DNA from: DAINBT01 sp036732785
GTDB taxonomy: Bacteria > Planctomycetota > Phycisphaerae > Sedimentisphaerales > SM23-30
Length of the DNA: 32,141 nt
Direction: 5' to 3'
Assembly (NCBI GenBank): GCA_964537505.1
Contig: CAZICK010000042.1
Span: 1 to 32,141 of the forward strand
The first letter of the stretch is position 1. Every line of letters starts with the position of its first letter. Position numbers and translations under genes: made by a program. The notes below the pieces were generated by a model, which worked only from the letters and a program-made list of their open reading frames with translations, searched no databases and was not told the DNA's origin. This document shows, piece by piece, positions 1 through 8,188 of this stretch.

Positions 1-79
1 TTTATCATAATTTATGAAGATTTTTTCCAGACAAACACTTTTGACGCAGGCATCAATCTTATATGAACCGCTATTCAAT

Positions 80-1000
80 TTATTGGAAAAGTTCCGTACT
101 CAGATACCTTTCGGCAGTATCGGGTAATACAGTAACGATCATCTTATCCGCGTTTTCTTTTTGTTTGGCGATCTTAACTGCCGCTGCCACCGCAGCGCCG
201 GAGGAAATACCCGCCAGGATGCCTTCTTCTTTCGCCAGACGTTTGGCCATTTCGAACGATTCGCTATCTCCTATTTGGATGACTTCGTCAATAACGTTTC
301 TGTCCAAAATTTCTGGAACGAACCCCGCACCAATCCCCTGAATCATGTGCGGCCCGCGTTGACCACCGGAAAGCACAGCCGAAGTCGTCGGCTCAACGGC
401 AATAATCCTGACCGATGGCTTACGTGACTTTAACACCCCTCCAACACCGGTAATGGTTCCACCCGTACCGACGCCGGCGACGAATATGTCAATCGCCCCG
501 TCGGTGTCGGCCCATATCTCTTCAGCGGTGGTCCGGCGGTGTGCCTCGGGATTGGCGGGATTCATGAACTGCTGTGGCATAAAGGCGTCGTTAGTCTGTT
601 CCAGAATTTCATTTGCCTTTTCCACCGCACCGGCCATACCCTTTTCGGCGGGAGTCAGCACAATCTCCGCGCCGAGTAGTTGCAATATCTTTCTTCTTTC
701 GATAGTCATCGATTCAGGCATGGTTAGTATCAGTTTGTAACCCCTGGCGGCGGCCACCCAGGCCAATGCGATACCGGTATTACCACTGGTCGGCTCGACA
801 ATCGTCATGCCGGACCTTAGCTTGCCCTCCTTTTCGGCTGTCTGAATCATGCTTACGCCGATACGATCCTTGACACTGCTCGCTGGATTGAAAAACTCCA
901 GCTTGCCGATGATACGTGCCTTGCTGGTTTTACCAATGCTATTCAACCATACCAGCGGTGTCCGACCGATCAATTCTGTCATGTCTTTTGCGATATTCAT
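80..1000 (-). CDS. cysK: Cysteine synthase A (O-acetylserine sulfhydrylase)
   Basis: This is a PLP enzyme of the fold-type II family that makes L-cysteine from O-acetylserine and sulfide in the cytoplasm. The 306-residue length is normal for CysK. The Schiff-base lysine is K44 in SSVKDR. The substrate loop TSGNTG lies at about residues 71-76, and a glycine-rich phosphate-binding loop, GVGTGGT, near 176-182. The ATG at 1000 has GAGG eight bases upstream, which fixes the start. The gene stands alone with its own sigma-70-like promoter about 130 bases upstream, and a dyad over the start region suggests repression. A cystathionine beta-synthase-like role is less likely because no CBS or heme domain is present. 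Confidence 0.95.
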   Translation of the reverse strand: MNIAKDMTELIGRTPLVWLNSIGKTSKARIIGKLEFFNPASSVKDRIGVSMIQTAEKEGKLRSGMTIVEPTSGNTGIALAWVAAARGYKLILTMPESMTIERRKILQLLGAEIVLTPAEKGMAGAVEKANEILEQTNDAFMPQQFMNPANPEAHRRTTAEEIWADTDGAIDIFVAGVGTGGTITGVGGVLKSRKPSVRIIAVEPTTSAVLSGGQRGPHMIQGIGAGFVPEILDRNVIDEVIQIGDSESFEMAKRLAKEEGILAGISSGAAVAAAVKIAKQKENADKMIVTVLPDTAERYLSTELFQ

Positions 1001-1116
1001 TTTAGAAACCTCATTTCTTACGTTGGGTTACTACATTTTCCTGGTCAGTCCAAAAATAACTCTCAAAACCTGCCAAATATTTCTATTCCAGGCCAGAGGA
1101 CCATAATCTTGAGTAT

Positions 1117-1140
1117 CTCTATTGATTTACTAGAGTAGTA
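1117..1140. promoter_or_regulatory. Putative Rrf2-family-like operator at the cysK promoter
   Basis: Two overlapping dyads sit on the -10 element and the predicted transcription start: CTCTA (1117-1121) with TAGAG (1131-1135) nine bases apart, and the palindrome TACTA-GAG-TAGTA (1128-1140). Cysteine synthase genes in many bacteria are controlled by Rrf2-family regulators such as CymR, which bind A/T-rich dyads over the promoter. The position favours repression. No regulator gene is in this window, so the family assignment is inference. Confidence 0.45.
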
Positions 1141-1165
1141 TAATGGATTCAGTAACAACTGTCAA
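1137..1165 (-). promoter_or_regulatory. Sigma-70-type promoter of cysK
   Basis: Read on the minus strand, TTGACA (1165-1160) is followed by a 17-base spacer and TATACT (1142-1137). That is a perfect -35, ideal spacing and a 5/6 match at -10. An A/T-rich stretch at about 1168-1195, including a 7-bp inverted repeat AGATTTT/AAAATCT (1175-1193), lies just upstream and may act as an UP element. Transcription would begin near 1130, giving a leader of about 130 bases before cysK. Confidence 0.8.
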
Positions 1166-1208
1166 GCATTTTTCAGATTTTGTTAAAAAATCTTTCTATG
1201 AGCAGGCC

Positions 1209-1246
1209 AAAAACTGTGTATCCGCTTATATAACAAGAGGATACAC
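1209..1246 (-). terminator. Intrinsic terminator after the methyltransferase/P-loop gene
   Basis: On the minus strand a 12-bp stem (1246-1235 with 1227-1216, one mismatch, outer eight pairs GTGTATCC/GGATACAC perfect) closes a 7-base loop. It is followed by AG and then five Ts (1213-1209). It lies about 120 bases past the stop codon at 1364 and just before the cysK promoter, so it would insulate the two genes. Confidence 0.55.
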
Positions 1247-1363
1247 TTGGGATGTCACAGTAGAATCGGCGCAGTCGCAACAGGGGCCTTGTCGAGGACA
1301 ACGCCTTTATCTTCCATTTGCTTGATGTAGCCTGATAATTGGGATAATATTGCCCGCACACTG

Positions 1364-2644
1364 TCAAACTTCTGTATGCTTGAGCTTTTCCAGCTTTCCA
1401 CGCCACTGATTTTCGGTAAGCATTTTAGGTTTATCGCTACAGTCGATAAAAAGCAGTTTCGCATTCTTTCCACGGCAATAATCGGCCCAATATTCATACC
1501 GCTGAGCCAACTCCTTACCGCTGCGATACATCGCAAGAATGTCCGCCAGCCGGCGCTGCCGCGATTTATGCCTGGCTGTTCGCACTTCCGGTTCCAACCG
1601 CTCGCACATCAGTTTCGGATCCGTCCAAAGCGTAACCACCGTACGCCCACGAGCACAATCGAGAACCTCCATCCCCTGCTCACACTGATAAATCCGCGCA
1701 TCGTTGTTCCAGGGCCGCAGAATATCATAATGATACAGGACATTTTCGAGCCTGACATCTTTCGTCTCTTTCAATGGATCGGGCGCCAGATGCCGCCATT
1801 CCTGATTGGGTCTCATTCCGATCTCAGCGGCAATCTCAGGAATCTCTCCGCCCATCAGCCGATCAATCAGTGTGCTCTTGCCAGACGAAGTGGCGCCGCT
1901 TATTATTATCAGATTCTCCACCTGCCGCTTCCATGCCACAGCCACATAGCGATTCTTGAAACCCGAACTTAAAATATCCAGTCGGGCAAAAGAGCTTCGC
2001 TGTTCCATCAATATATGTTTTATCGCCACGGGTGAGAAAAAAAACTTCTGCTCGCCTTTTCTGTTAACCGTCATGTCCCGGCCCACTATGATCAGCGGTA
2101 GCTTATTGATCCGATAACGCAGCCACCATGATGCCCACATTTTCTTGAGCAGTTTGTCTGCCTTGGGGCTGCTCGGACCGGCCAACTCCAGGATAAGACG
2201 TTCATTAACATGAGGTATAATCTTATCGAGCACACCGATAGGATTGCGCAAATGGTGCAGAACGTTCAAAAGAATAACCACATCAAACTGCCCGGTAATC
2301 TCTTCTTCCTCAATATTGAGCGACTTGTATTCTATCGACCTGCCCATGCAATCGGCCAACAATCGAGCCTGTCGCAGACGGTTCTCGTTGGCATCGACTC
2401 CAACCACCTTTTTGGCGCCCCTGCGGACGGCCTCATGGCAAAAATATCCCAAATAGCAGCCGATGTCCAATACGCTCTTACCATCCAGATTACCGTTGAA
2501 GATCAGGTTACTGGTATCCGAGCGATCTTCACCACCCGTGCTCAAACCATACGGAAGTTCTATTTTCTGGTAAGCAAGCTTCTCTGTCTTTAACAGGTTC
2601 TCCACCTGCTCTTTGGTCCATTTGGTCTTGACGGCATCAGCCAT
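1364..2644 (-). CDS. SAM-dependent methyltransferase fused to a P-loop NTPase/kinase domain
   Basis: This 426-residue protein has two domains. The N-terminal half is a class I methyltransferase: motif I VLDIGCYLGYF at about residues 58-68, and acidic D84 in VGVDANE for the SAM ribose. The preceding ELPYGLSTGGEDR recalls CmoB-like (Methyltransf_9) enzymes. The C-terminal half opens with a Walker A loop, GATSSGKST, at about 250-258 and resembles small-molecule kinases. The ATG at 2644 is preferred over an upstream in-frame TTG at 2659 because GGGAG lies about eight bases before it. The next gene upstream on this strand also carries P-loop domains. Surface polysaccharide or sugar-phosphate modification is likely, but the substrate is unknown. 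Confidence 0.75.
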   Translation of the reverse strand: MADAVKTKWTKEQVENLLKTEKLAYQKIELPYGLSTGGEDRSDTSNLIFNGNLDGKSVLDIGCYLGYFCHEAVRRGAKKVVGVDANENRLRQARLLADCMGRSIEYKSLNIEEEEITGQFDVVILLNVLHHLRNPIGVLDKIIPHVNERLILELAGPSSPKADKLLKKMWASWWLRYRINKLPLIIVGRDMTVNRKGEQKFFFSPVAIKHILMEQRSSFARLDILSSGFKNRYVAVAWKRQVENLIIISGATSSGKSTLIDRLMGGEIPEIAAEIGMRPNQEWRHLAPDPLKETKDVRLENVLYHYDILRPWNNDARIYQCEQGMEVLDCARGRTVVTLWTDPKLMCERLEPEVRTARHKSRQRRLADILAMYRSGKELAQRYEYWADYCRGKNAKLLFIDCSDKPKMLTENQWRGKLEKLKHTEV

Positions 2645-2749
2645 AACAATTTCTCCCAAAAAAACAACTATCGTATTATACCCAATGGGTTGATAATTTC
2701 TGGCAGGGCTACCTTTAAGCTCGACAGATCGCTATCCAACTTTTATCCG

Positions 2750-4861
2750 TTACAGCAGCGCCTTTATTCCCTCTAAAACATCCTCGATTGAGACCTGTTC
2801 GGTATCGAAACGCTTAACCGCGATCTTGCCTGTTCCATCGCCGACAATCTCCGTAAACAACCGGCGGTAGTCGTTCAAAAACAGATCGACTATCTCTTCC
2901 GGCTTGTCCTTCATTCTATGGTTGCGCACTTTCTGGTTTATTCTGGCTCGAAGAACTTCATCCGGCGCATCAAGCCAAACAACCGTATCAAGCACCTCAC
3001 CTATCCTTGCCTCCAGGTTCTGCAGCCAACTATTATTCTCAAAAATACCGGCCATCCCGCTGTTCGCCGCCGACTGCTTCAATGAAGCCCAGCGAAATAC
3101 CGGCCCCTCGTCGAGAACAAGATTACAACACGGCAGTATCCACCTGCTCTTATGATTCTGCAAAACCGTCAGATTCGTCTCCAGATTCACCAGATAACGC
3201 AAATAGCGAAAAGGCACTTTCTGGCACAGCAGTGAAACAAGTTTTGGCAGCAACCGAACCACACATTTCATCCTGTATTTTTTCCATGACAAGCTCGTCT
3301 GGACATTACAGGTCTCATCGAGCAGTCGTTCGGCCACTGCGCTCTTACCGGCTCCGGCCGGGCCTATCAACTCAATGATTTTAACCTGCCGCCGAAGTCC
3401 CGTCCAAACAATATCTCTGATCTCACGTTCAACCTCAACTAAAGGTTGGCTGCTGTCGATTAAATGAGCATATCCTTTCGGCCATTTTCGTTCCCAGATC
3501 GACCGCGATCTATCGGCAAGTTTTTCCTGCTCGTCTTCCGGGCGCCGATGAGCCGCTATTTTCGGATCGAGCCTAAGAACGATCAATTCATCTGCTCCTC
3601 TTATTTCTCGGTGATATTTTTCTTCCCATGCCGCCAGGCTCCCGTAGATTCCACGACCGCCGGTCAAATCTCTGATCCGCGGCTTATCCATAAATTCCAG
3701 CCCGGGTAGCGGAATACGATCCAGCAGCACCAGAACCCCACGCGAACGCAGCCGCACAGCTTTGCAAAAAGCACGATAACGGTATCGGGCCATCAGCAGA
3801 TATTTAACTGACCGATGAAAGTTATCGCTGGGTTTCCCCAAAATCCACCGGTGAACCTGCAACAATTTGCGTATTCGCAGCAACATAATCACAAAATACC
3901 ACAAAACACCTTTAGTCGGCCTTCCCACGTGCAAAGAACGCACATCGAAATATCGGCCCAGCCACGAATGCAATATTCGAATATTGGTCGTCTTGCCTGC
4001 TCCATCGCCACCGACAAAGGCAATGATCTTCCCAGCCGGCGACAGCCGTTTCCTCGTTGGCTTCGCCAGACGCAGCCCCCTGAACAGTGACTTTATTTTG
4101 CCCTTCAACCTTCTGACCACGGCCAGCAACACAGCCCGCTCAGCACCATAACGGTGAAACCCCTTGAGAGCACAAACCAAACGCCGCCCCGCCCAGAACC
4201 ATCCATACCTCCCGGCCCCAGGCCCAATCGAGGACAGACAATAATCAAACAGTTCTCCGCTTAGAAAAGGAAAATACTCACGACGGCATTCTTCCAGTTT
4301 TTCTTTACTGACATTTCCCTGGAGATATTTCAGGTCGCGACGGTCAGTCTTCGAGAGAACTTTCCATCTCTTACCGAAACACCCCTTTAGCCAATACCGC
4401 GGACCCCCCAGCAGAAAACAGATTAGTCGGCGTTTCAACACCATGCGGATCACAAAAACTATCAAGTCTAATTCACAAGCCGGTGTCTTCAATACACCTT
4501 CGCCGCCGGCGTTCCTCAGAAAAACATCCTCCAGCGGCAAATGATAATTCTTAATCAGATCATAACCGAGTATCAACTTAAAGTGAAGATGCACATGAAC
4601 TACTTTTCCCGATTCGCTGTCATAACCATAATAATGAGTTATATCGGGGAACCAGCTATCGTTATAAGCAGTCGCCCGAATAAAATTCAGTCGTGCCAGA
4701 ACAGAAAGAAATCTCCCCTTATCTTCCTGGGCTGCCAGAAGGTCCAGATCATCTTCCCCAGCCATCGTCTCCTTCATGGCCGCATTGCTTTTCCAATGAC
4801 AATAAGAGATACCCTCCTGTTCCAGTATCCGTATTAAATTGCCGATCAACTCCAGAGCCAC
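2750..4861 (-). CDS. Nucleotidyltransferase-like domain fused to two P-loop kinase domains
   Basis: This protein of about 703 residues has three parts. An N-terminal region with CHWKSN and GEDDLDLL (about residues 20-42) fits a nucleotidyltransferase-fold domain, with the DxD as metal ligand. The middle has a thymidylate-kinase-like Walker A, GGDGAGKTT (about 284-292), and a downstream LLDR motif (about 379-382). The C-terminal part has a second Walker A, GPAGAGKS (about 500-507). The open frame runs back to a TTG at 4915, but GTG at 4861 has GGGAG five bases before it and is my choice. The gene lies about 105 bases before the methyltransferase/P-loop gene, so the two are probably co-transcribed. 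Such fusions occur in polysaccharide loci; the substrate is unknown. Confidence 0.7.
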   Translation of the reverse strand: MALELIGNLIRILEQEGISYCHWKSNAAMKETMAGEDDLDLLAAQEDKGRFLSVLARLNFIRATAYNDSWFPDITHYYGYDSESGKVVHVHLHFKLILGYDLIKNYHLPLEDVFLRNAGGEGVLKTPACELDLIVFVIRMVLKRRLICFLLGGPRYWLKGCFGKRWKVLSKTDRRDLKYLQGNVSKEKLEECRREYFPFLSGELFDYCLSSIGPGAGRYGWFWAGRRLVCALKGFHRYGAERAVLLAVVRRLKGKIKSLFRGLRLAKPTRKRLSPAGKIIAFVGGDGAGKTTNIRILHSWLGRYFDVRSLHVGRPTKGVLWYFVIMLLRIRKLLQVHRWILGKPSDNFHRSVKYLLMARYRYRAFCKAVRLRSRGVLVLLDRIPLPGLEFMDKPRIRDLTGGRGIYGSLAAWEEKYHREIRGADELIVLRLDPKIAAHRRPEDEQEKLADRSRSIWERKWPKGYAHLIDSSQPLVEVEREIRDIVWTGLRRQVKIIELIGPAGAGKSAVAERLLDETCNVQTSLSWKKYRMKCVVRLLPKLVSLLCQKVPFRYLRYLVNLETNLTVLQNHKSRWILPCCNLVLDEGPVFRWASLKQSAANSGMAGIFENNSWLQNLEARIGEVLDTVVWLDAPDEVLRARINQKVRNHRMKDKPEEIVDLFLNDYRRLFTEIVGDGTGKIAVKRFDTEQVSIEDVLEGIKALL

Positions 4862-5103
4862 AACCACTCCCGCCAACCACCTTACTATCCCTGCCGGTAA
4901 CACCGCATCACACAAATACTACCGGTTCTACCATCATTTCAACCAACCCGCCCCGAAGTCCCACCCTCAATTCCACCGCCATATCAATCGTAATCATTTC
5001 TGCAGCGATTTCAAGGGGTTTTTCCGTTAAAAATGTCGCACAAGGTTCCCTGGTTCCCTTTATGGTTAGTAAAACCACGCTCTTGAAGGCATTGATTTTA
5101 TGC

Positions 5104-5132
5104 TTGACTCCTCACTAAAAAGCAGTTACAAT
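5104..5132 (+). promoter_or_regulatory. Sigma-70-type promoter of the metallophosphoesterase gene
   Basis: TTGACT (5104-5109), a 17-base spacer and TACAAT (5127-5132) match consensus at 5/6 in each hexamer. Transcription would start near 5139, about 140 bases before the ATG at 5280. Confidence 0.7.
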
Positions 5133-5142
5133 GCCGCTCGAA

Positions 5143-5187
5143 ATGGTGAAAGGAGGAAGCCTGACCAGGAGCATCATACGCGAATAA
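5143..5187 (+). CDS. Possible leader peptide ORF, 14 codons
   Basis: ATG at 5143 opens MVKGGSLTRSIIRE followed by TAA. It starts only about four bases after the predicted transcription start, so it would be nearly leaderless. It also contains AAAGGAGG (5149-5156), a near-perfect Shine-Dalgarno sequence with no ATG, GTG or TTG at usable distance; only CTG at 5161 is close. This could be a leader peptide, a ribosome standby site or chance. Confidence 0.2.
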   Translation: MVKGGSLTRSIIRE

Positions 5188-5279
5188 TCCTTCTTATCGG
5201 CATATATTGGCGTCACCGTCATATTTGCCGCTGGAATGGTAGAAATGCGAAATTAAAGAAGTTTTGACAGGAGATATAT

Positions 5280-6122
5280 ATGCTCGAACTTACGGAAATA
5301 TCGCTGCATCTGCCGCAACTGCCGGACTATCTGCGTGGGCTTCGCATCCTTCAGGTGGGTGATCTGCACATCCGCGGCTATGGCCAAAAAGAAAAACATC
5401 TGCGTCGGATAATCTCTCAGGGGTGTGACCTGCTGATCTTCACCGGTGATTTCTGTCACCAACTGCGGTTCAGCAATCCTTTTGCCATCCAAACTTACGA
5501 ACCGCTGAGAGTCGGCCTGTCACGACAGGGACTGATATTTGCCGCCCATACTGATTTAGCTTTGGAAGTATGCGAAAAATTATTGGAAGAATGCTCTCCA
5601 TCGTTGGGAGCGTTTGCGGTGCAGGGCAATCATGACCCGAACGAATTTATGCAGCATCTGCCCAGGCTGGGCGTAACCACGCTGACCAACGAAACCCAGC
5701 AGGTCCACGTATCAAATGGCAGCTATTTCAATCTTTGCGGTTTGCGAGGTTACGGCCGTTCCACGATCGACATCGCACAGACCATGCTGACCACAGAGCC
5801 TGCGCTGTTTACCATTGCCGTCTGTCACTATCCGGAAATAGCAATGCCGCTGGCCGGAGCCGGAGCTGACTTGATTTTATCTGGACACACCCACGGCGGT
5901 CAGATTTGTCTGCCCAACGGCCGCCCCCTGGTCACTCACAGTTTCAGCGGACACCAATACGCTACCGGCCTCGAACGTATCGGCAGTAGTTTTATTTACA
6001 CAACACGCGGCCTGGGTTGCAGCGTAATCCCGATACGGCTCTTTTGCCCACCGGAAATCACCAGAATAACCTTACAACACGGCGACCACGGCGAAACCAC
6101 CATTGAAGCAACTCGCCTGTGA
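5280..6122 (+). CDS. Metallophosphoesterase (YkuE-like calcineurin superfamily)
   Basis: This 280-residue binuclear-metal phosphoesterase has the full set of family motifs: D-x-H at D28/H30 (GDLH), TGD with D57, GNHDP near residue 116, and SGHTHGGQ near residue 205. Known relatives cleave phosphodiester or pyrophosphate bonds, and YkuE-type members act near the membrane or cell wall. No N-terminal membrane segment is present here, so the protein is probably cytoplasmic. AGGAG about seven bases before ATG 5280 fixes the start. It has its own promoter and is followed by a 200-base gap before ftsY. The substrate cannot be told from sequence. Confidence 0.88.
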   Translation: MLELTEISLHLPQLPDYLRGLRILQVGDLHIRGYGQKEKHLRRIISQGCDLLIFTGDFCHQLRFSNPFAIQTYEPLRVGLSRQGLIFAAHTDLALEVCEKLLEECSPSLGAFAVQGNHDPNEFMQHLPRLGVTTLTNETQQVHVSNGSYFNLCGLRGYGRSTIDIAQTMLTTEPALFTIAVCHYPEIAMPLAGAGADLILSGHTHGGQICLPNGRPLVTHSFSGHQYATGLERIGSSFIYTTRGLGCSVIPIRLFCPPEITRITLQHGDHGETTIEATRL

Positions 6123-6173
6123 AACCAAAACTCGAAAATCAAAAACTCCCAAAAACAATCGGCCCACCCTTGC

Positions 6174-6212
6174 CCAAATTGTCAAAACAAATAAAATATC
6201 AGCACAATTTGG
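6174..6212 (+). terminator. Possible weak terminator or stem-loop after the phosphoesterase gene
   Basis: CCAAATTGT (6174-6182) and ACAATTTGG (6204-6212) are a perfect 9-bp inverted repeat separated by 21 bases. The tail CTTTGTTTG is only modestly T-rich, so termination would be weak. The position between the phosphoesterase stop and ftsY fits a terminator or an operator. Confidence 0.3.
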
Positions 6213-6254
6213 CTTTGTTTGAAAAAAAATGATTAAGAACTACCGCTATTCCGA

Positions 6255-6260
6255 TATAAT
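6255..6260 (+). promoter_or_regulatory. Candidate -10 element of ftsY
   Basis: TATAAT occurs 67 bases before the ftsY ATG. No good -35 is seen 16-18 bases upstream, so this is only a candidate. Confidence 0.3.
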
Positions 6261-6326
6261 CAGCCGAATGGGTTTTCGAATAGTGTCCATATCATTGATA
6301 TTTTGTTTTAGAGGTGACTTTACATC

Positions 6327-7250
6327 ATGGCGTTATTTTCCAAAACACTGGACAAACTAAAGGCCGGCCTGAAAAAGAGCCGCGACAAAATCGGCGGTTC
6401 TCTCAAAACCGTCCTGACCCTGGGCCGGCGAATCGACGAGAACTTGCTCGACCATCTCGAGGAACAGCTTATCAGTGTCGATATCGGCGTCGAGACCTCA
6501 CAGCAGATCATCAAGGACCTCCGCTGCGCCTGGAACGACAAGAAGATCACCGCCGCCGAAGATATCGTACCGTTTCTCAAGCAAGACCTGATCAATTGTT
6601 GGCCTCACCAGGATCGCCAGATCAAATTTGCCGATTCGCCACCAACGGTTATTATGATTACCGGCGTCAACGGCTGCGGCAAGACCACCAGCGTCGGCAA
6701 ACTGGCGTATTGGTTCAGCAGCCAGGGAAAAAAAGTGGTATTGGCTGCCTGCGACACCTTCAGAGCCGCCGCCGTGGAACAGCTTTCCATTTGGGGTCAG
6801 CGTACCGGTGTTCAGATCGTCAAGCATCAGCAGGGCAGCGATCCCGCCGCCGTCGCTTACGATGCCTGCGAGGCCGCCCTGGCGCGAAAAGCCGATATCC
6901 TCGTGGTTGACACCGCCGGGCGACTGCATACTCAGCAGAATCTCATGCGAGAACTCACCAAAATTCGTGATGTCATCACCCGTAAAATCCCCGAAGCGCC
7001 CCACGAAGTCATCCAGGTACTCGACGCCACCACCGGCCAGAACGCCATCAACCAGACTAAAATATTCACAGAAGCCGTCAACATCACCGGTATTATGCTC
7101 GCCAAGCTCGACGGCACCGCCAAAGGCGGCATTGTCATTGCTATCCGCAATCAGGTCAACATACCGGTAAAATTTGTCGGCCTCGGCGAGCGTCCCGAAG
7201 ACATCGAACCATTCGATCCCGAAAGGTTCGTCGAGGCGTTATTCAGTTAA
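6327..7250 (+). CDS. ftsY: Signal recognition particle receptor FtsY
   Basis: FtsY is the SRP receptor GTPase that docks ribosome-SRP complexes at the membrane and passes nascent proteins to the Sec translocon. The 307-residue protein has the N-domain helical bundle (about residues 1-90), P-loop GVNGCGKTT, the SRP-GTPase motif DTFRAAA, DTAGR, AKLDGTAKGG and the closing GLGERPEDIEPFD. It lacks the long acidic A domain of E. coli FtsY, as many bacterial forms do. GAGGTGA upstream of ATG 6327 supports the start. An FmdB-type zinc ribbon follows ten bases after the stop and should share its transcript. Confidence 0.97.
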   Translation: MALFSKTLDKLKAGLKKSRDKIGGSLKTVLTLGRRIDENLLDHLEEQLISVDIGVETSQQIIKDLRCAWNDKKITAAEDIVPFLKQDLINCWPHQDRQIKFADSPPTVIMITGVNGCGKTTSVGKLAYWFSSQGKKVVLAACDTFRAAAVEQLSIWGQRTGVQIVKHQQGSDPAAVAYDACEAALARKADILVVDTAGRLHTQQNLMRELTKIRDVITRKIPEAPHEVIQVLDATTGQNAINQTKIFTEAVNITGIMLAKLDGTAKGGIVIAIRNQVNIPVKFVGLGERPEDIEPFDPERFVEALFS

Positions 7251-7260
7251 GGTTCATATA

Positions 7261-7503
7261 ATGCCAATTTATCGCTATAAATCACTCAGCGACGGCTGTG
7301 ATTACTGCCGTGGCGGTTTTGAGCTGATGCAATCGATCTCGGCTCAGCCCTTGTCTAAGTGCCCCAAATGTAAGGGAAAGGTCAAAAAAATCCCCGCTTC
7401 CTGCAGTGGTTTCACCCCGACGCTTTCCGACAGCAACCTGCGAGACAAAGGCTTTACAAAGCTCAAAAAAAGAGGCGACGGAACCTATGAAAAAACAACA
7501 TAG
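7261..7503 (+). CDS. FmdB-family small zinc-ribbon protein
   Basis: This 80-residue protein begins MPIYRYKSL, the usual opening of the FmdB/putative regulatory zinc-ribbon family. It has two cysteine pairs, CDYC near residue 18 and CPKC near residue 39, spaced for one zinc ribbon. The second half is basic (KKIPAS, FTKLKKRG). The ATG at 7261 is chosen because it gives the family N terminus and follows AAGG; a longer frame open to 7174 would overlap ftsY. It sits ten bases after ftsY. FmdB was first linked to formamidase regulation, but the general function is unknown and the link to ftsY may only be transcriptional. Confidence 0.8.
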   Translation: MPIYRYKSLSDGCDYCRGGFELMQSISAQPLSKCPKCKGKVKKIPASCSGFTPTLSDSNLRDKGFTKLKKRGDGTYEKTT

Positions 7504-7591
7504 CTTCTGATTCGCGAACGACCGCCAGCCCTGCAAAGAATCACCAGACCCCATCGGCATCAGTGCAGGTTCCAACCAAACGTTGGCTCCA

Positions 7592-8053
7592 TTAGTGCAA
7601 ACGATAACTGAACGACAGAACCTGAGGGCTTACTAGTTCTTTATAGTCCCTCATGCCAATGCGGACAGCCCAATTGTGCCTGCCTGCCTGACAGACGATA
7701 TACTCATCCGAACTAAGGCTTTCATCCATCAGGGTCGCCAGGCCAAAAACGTTACCAAAAGGCGGTTCCGCTCCCAAATCGCAATCGGGAAACAGACCTG
7801 CCATCTCCTCTTCGCTGGCCAGAGTCACCTTGTTGGCTCCTAGTTGGCTGCGCAGCACCGCCAGATCAACCTTGCAGCAGGCCGGCAAAACGCACATATA
7901 ATATTTGCCGTCCGCCAGAACAATAACCGGTTTAGCTACGTTCATTCCCGGTATATGTTCTTCTGCTGCCATTTGTTGAGATGTGAAGGCGGGGCGATGC
8001 GAGTACAATTCATAGTTGATTCTTTCGCGATTTAGGTATTCCGTGATCTCCAT
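7592..8053 (-). CDS. YbaK/EbsC-family aminoacyl-tRNA deacylase
   Basis: The 153-residue protein matches the single-domain YbaK/ProX fold, which hydrolyses mischarged tRNA such as Cys-tRNA(Pro) or Ala-tRNA(Pro). Visible features are KPVIVLADGKYYMCVLPA, where the family's catalytic lysine normally sits (residue about 41), and the GAEPPFGNVFGL loop typical of the substrate pocket. AGGAG seven bases before ATG 8053 supports the start. The gene has its own promoter near 8232-8259 and ends convergently with fmdB, 88 bases apart. Substrate specificity cannot be assigned; YbaK-like, ProX-like and EbsC-like members are hard to separate by eye. Confidence 0.85.
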   Translation of the reverse strand: MEITEYLNRERINYELYSHRPAFTSQQMAAEEHIPGMNVAKPVIVLADGKYYMCVLPACCKVDLAVLRSQLGANKVTLASEEEMAGLFPDCDLGAEPPFGNVFGLATLMDESLSSDEYIVCQAGRHNWAVRIGMRDYKELVSPQVLSFSYRLH

Positions 8054-8188
8054 AATTCAAACTCCTAAAAAGCGCTGACACTTTTATCCATCCAATGCAC
8101 ACACTCCCCCCATTGAAACTATAGGTTTCCTGATCAGCCGGGTCAACAACCCCACCCAAAAATCTCTATTTGAGCATACGAATGTGTT

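Larger units (their letters stand above)
1001..1363. other. Intergenic region between cysK and the methyltransferase/P-loop gene
   Basis: Both flanking genes are on the minus strand. Going leftward, this stretch holds the terminator of the upstream gene (about 1209-1246), an A/T-rich inverted repeat (1175-1193), the cysK promoter, its dyad and an untranslated leader of about 130 bases. I see no convincing small gene or RNA gene. Confidence 0.6.
4862..5279. other. Divergent intergenic region between the kinase fusion and the metallophosphoesterase
   Basis: It contains a perfect tandem copy of GGTTCCCT (5044-5059), a 5-bp inverted repeat TGGTT/AACCA at about 5063-5077, a good plus-strand promoter (5104-5132), and a leader of about 140 bases with a strong unused Shine-Dalgarno sequence and a 14-codon ORF. 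No promoter for the leftward gene stands out. Confidence 0.5.

Noticed and set aside
1376..1972. Plus-strand open frame of 198 codons
   Set aside because: It is antisense to the P-loop half of the methyltransferase fusion; no start signal or domain.
7571..7591. CCAAC/GTTGG inverted repeat as a terminator between fmdB and the YbaK-type gene
   Set aside because: Only five pairs and no T-run on either strand.
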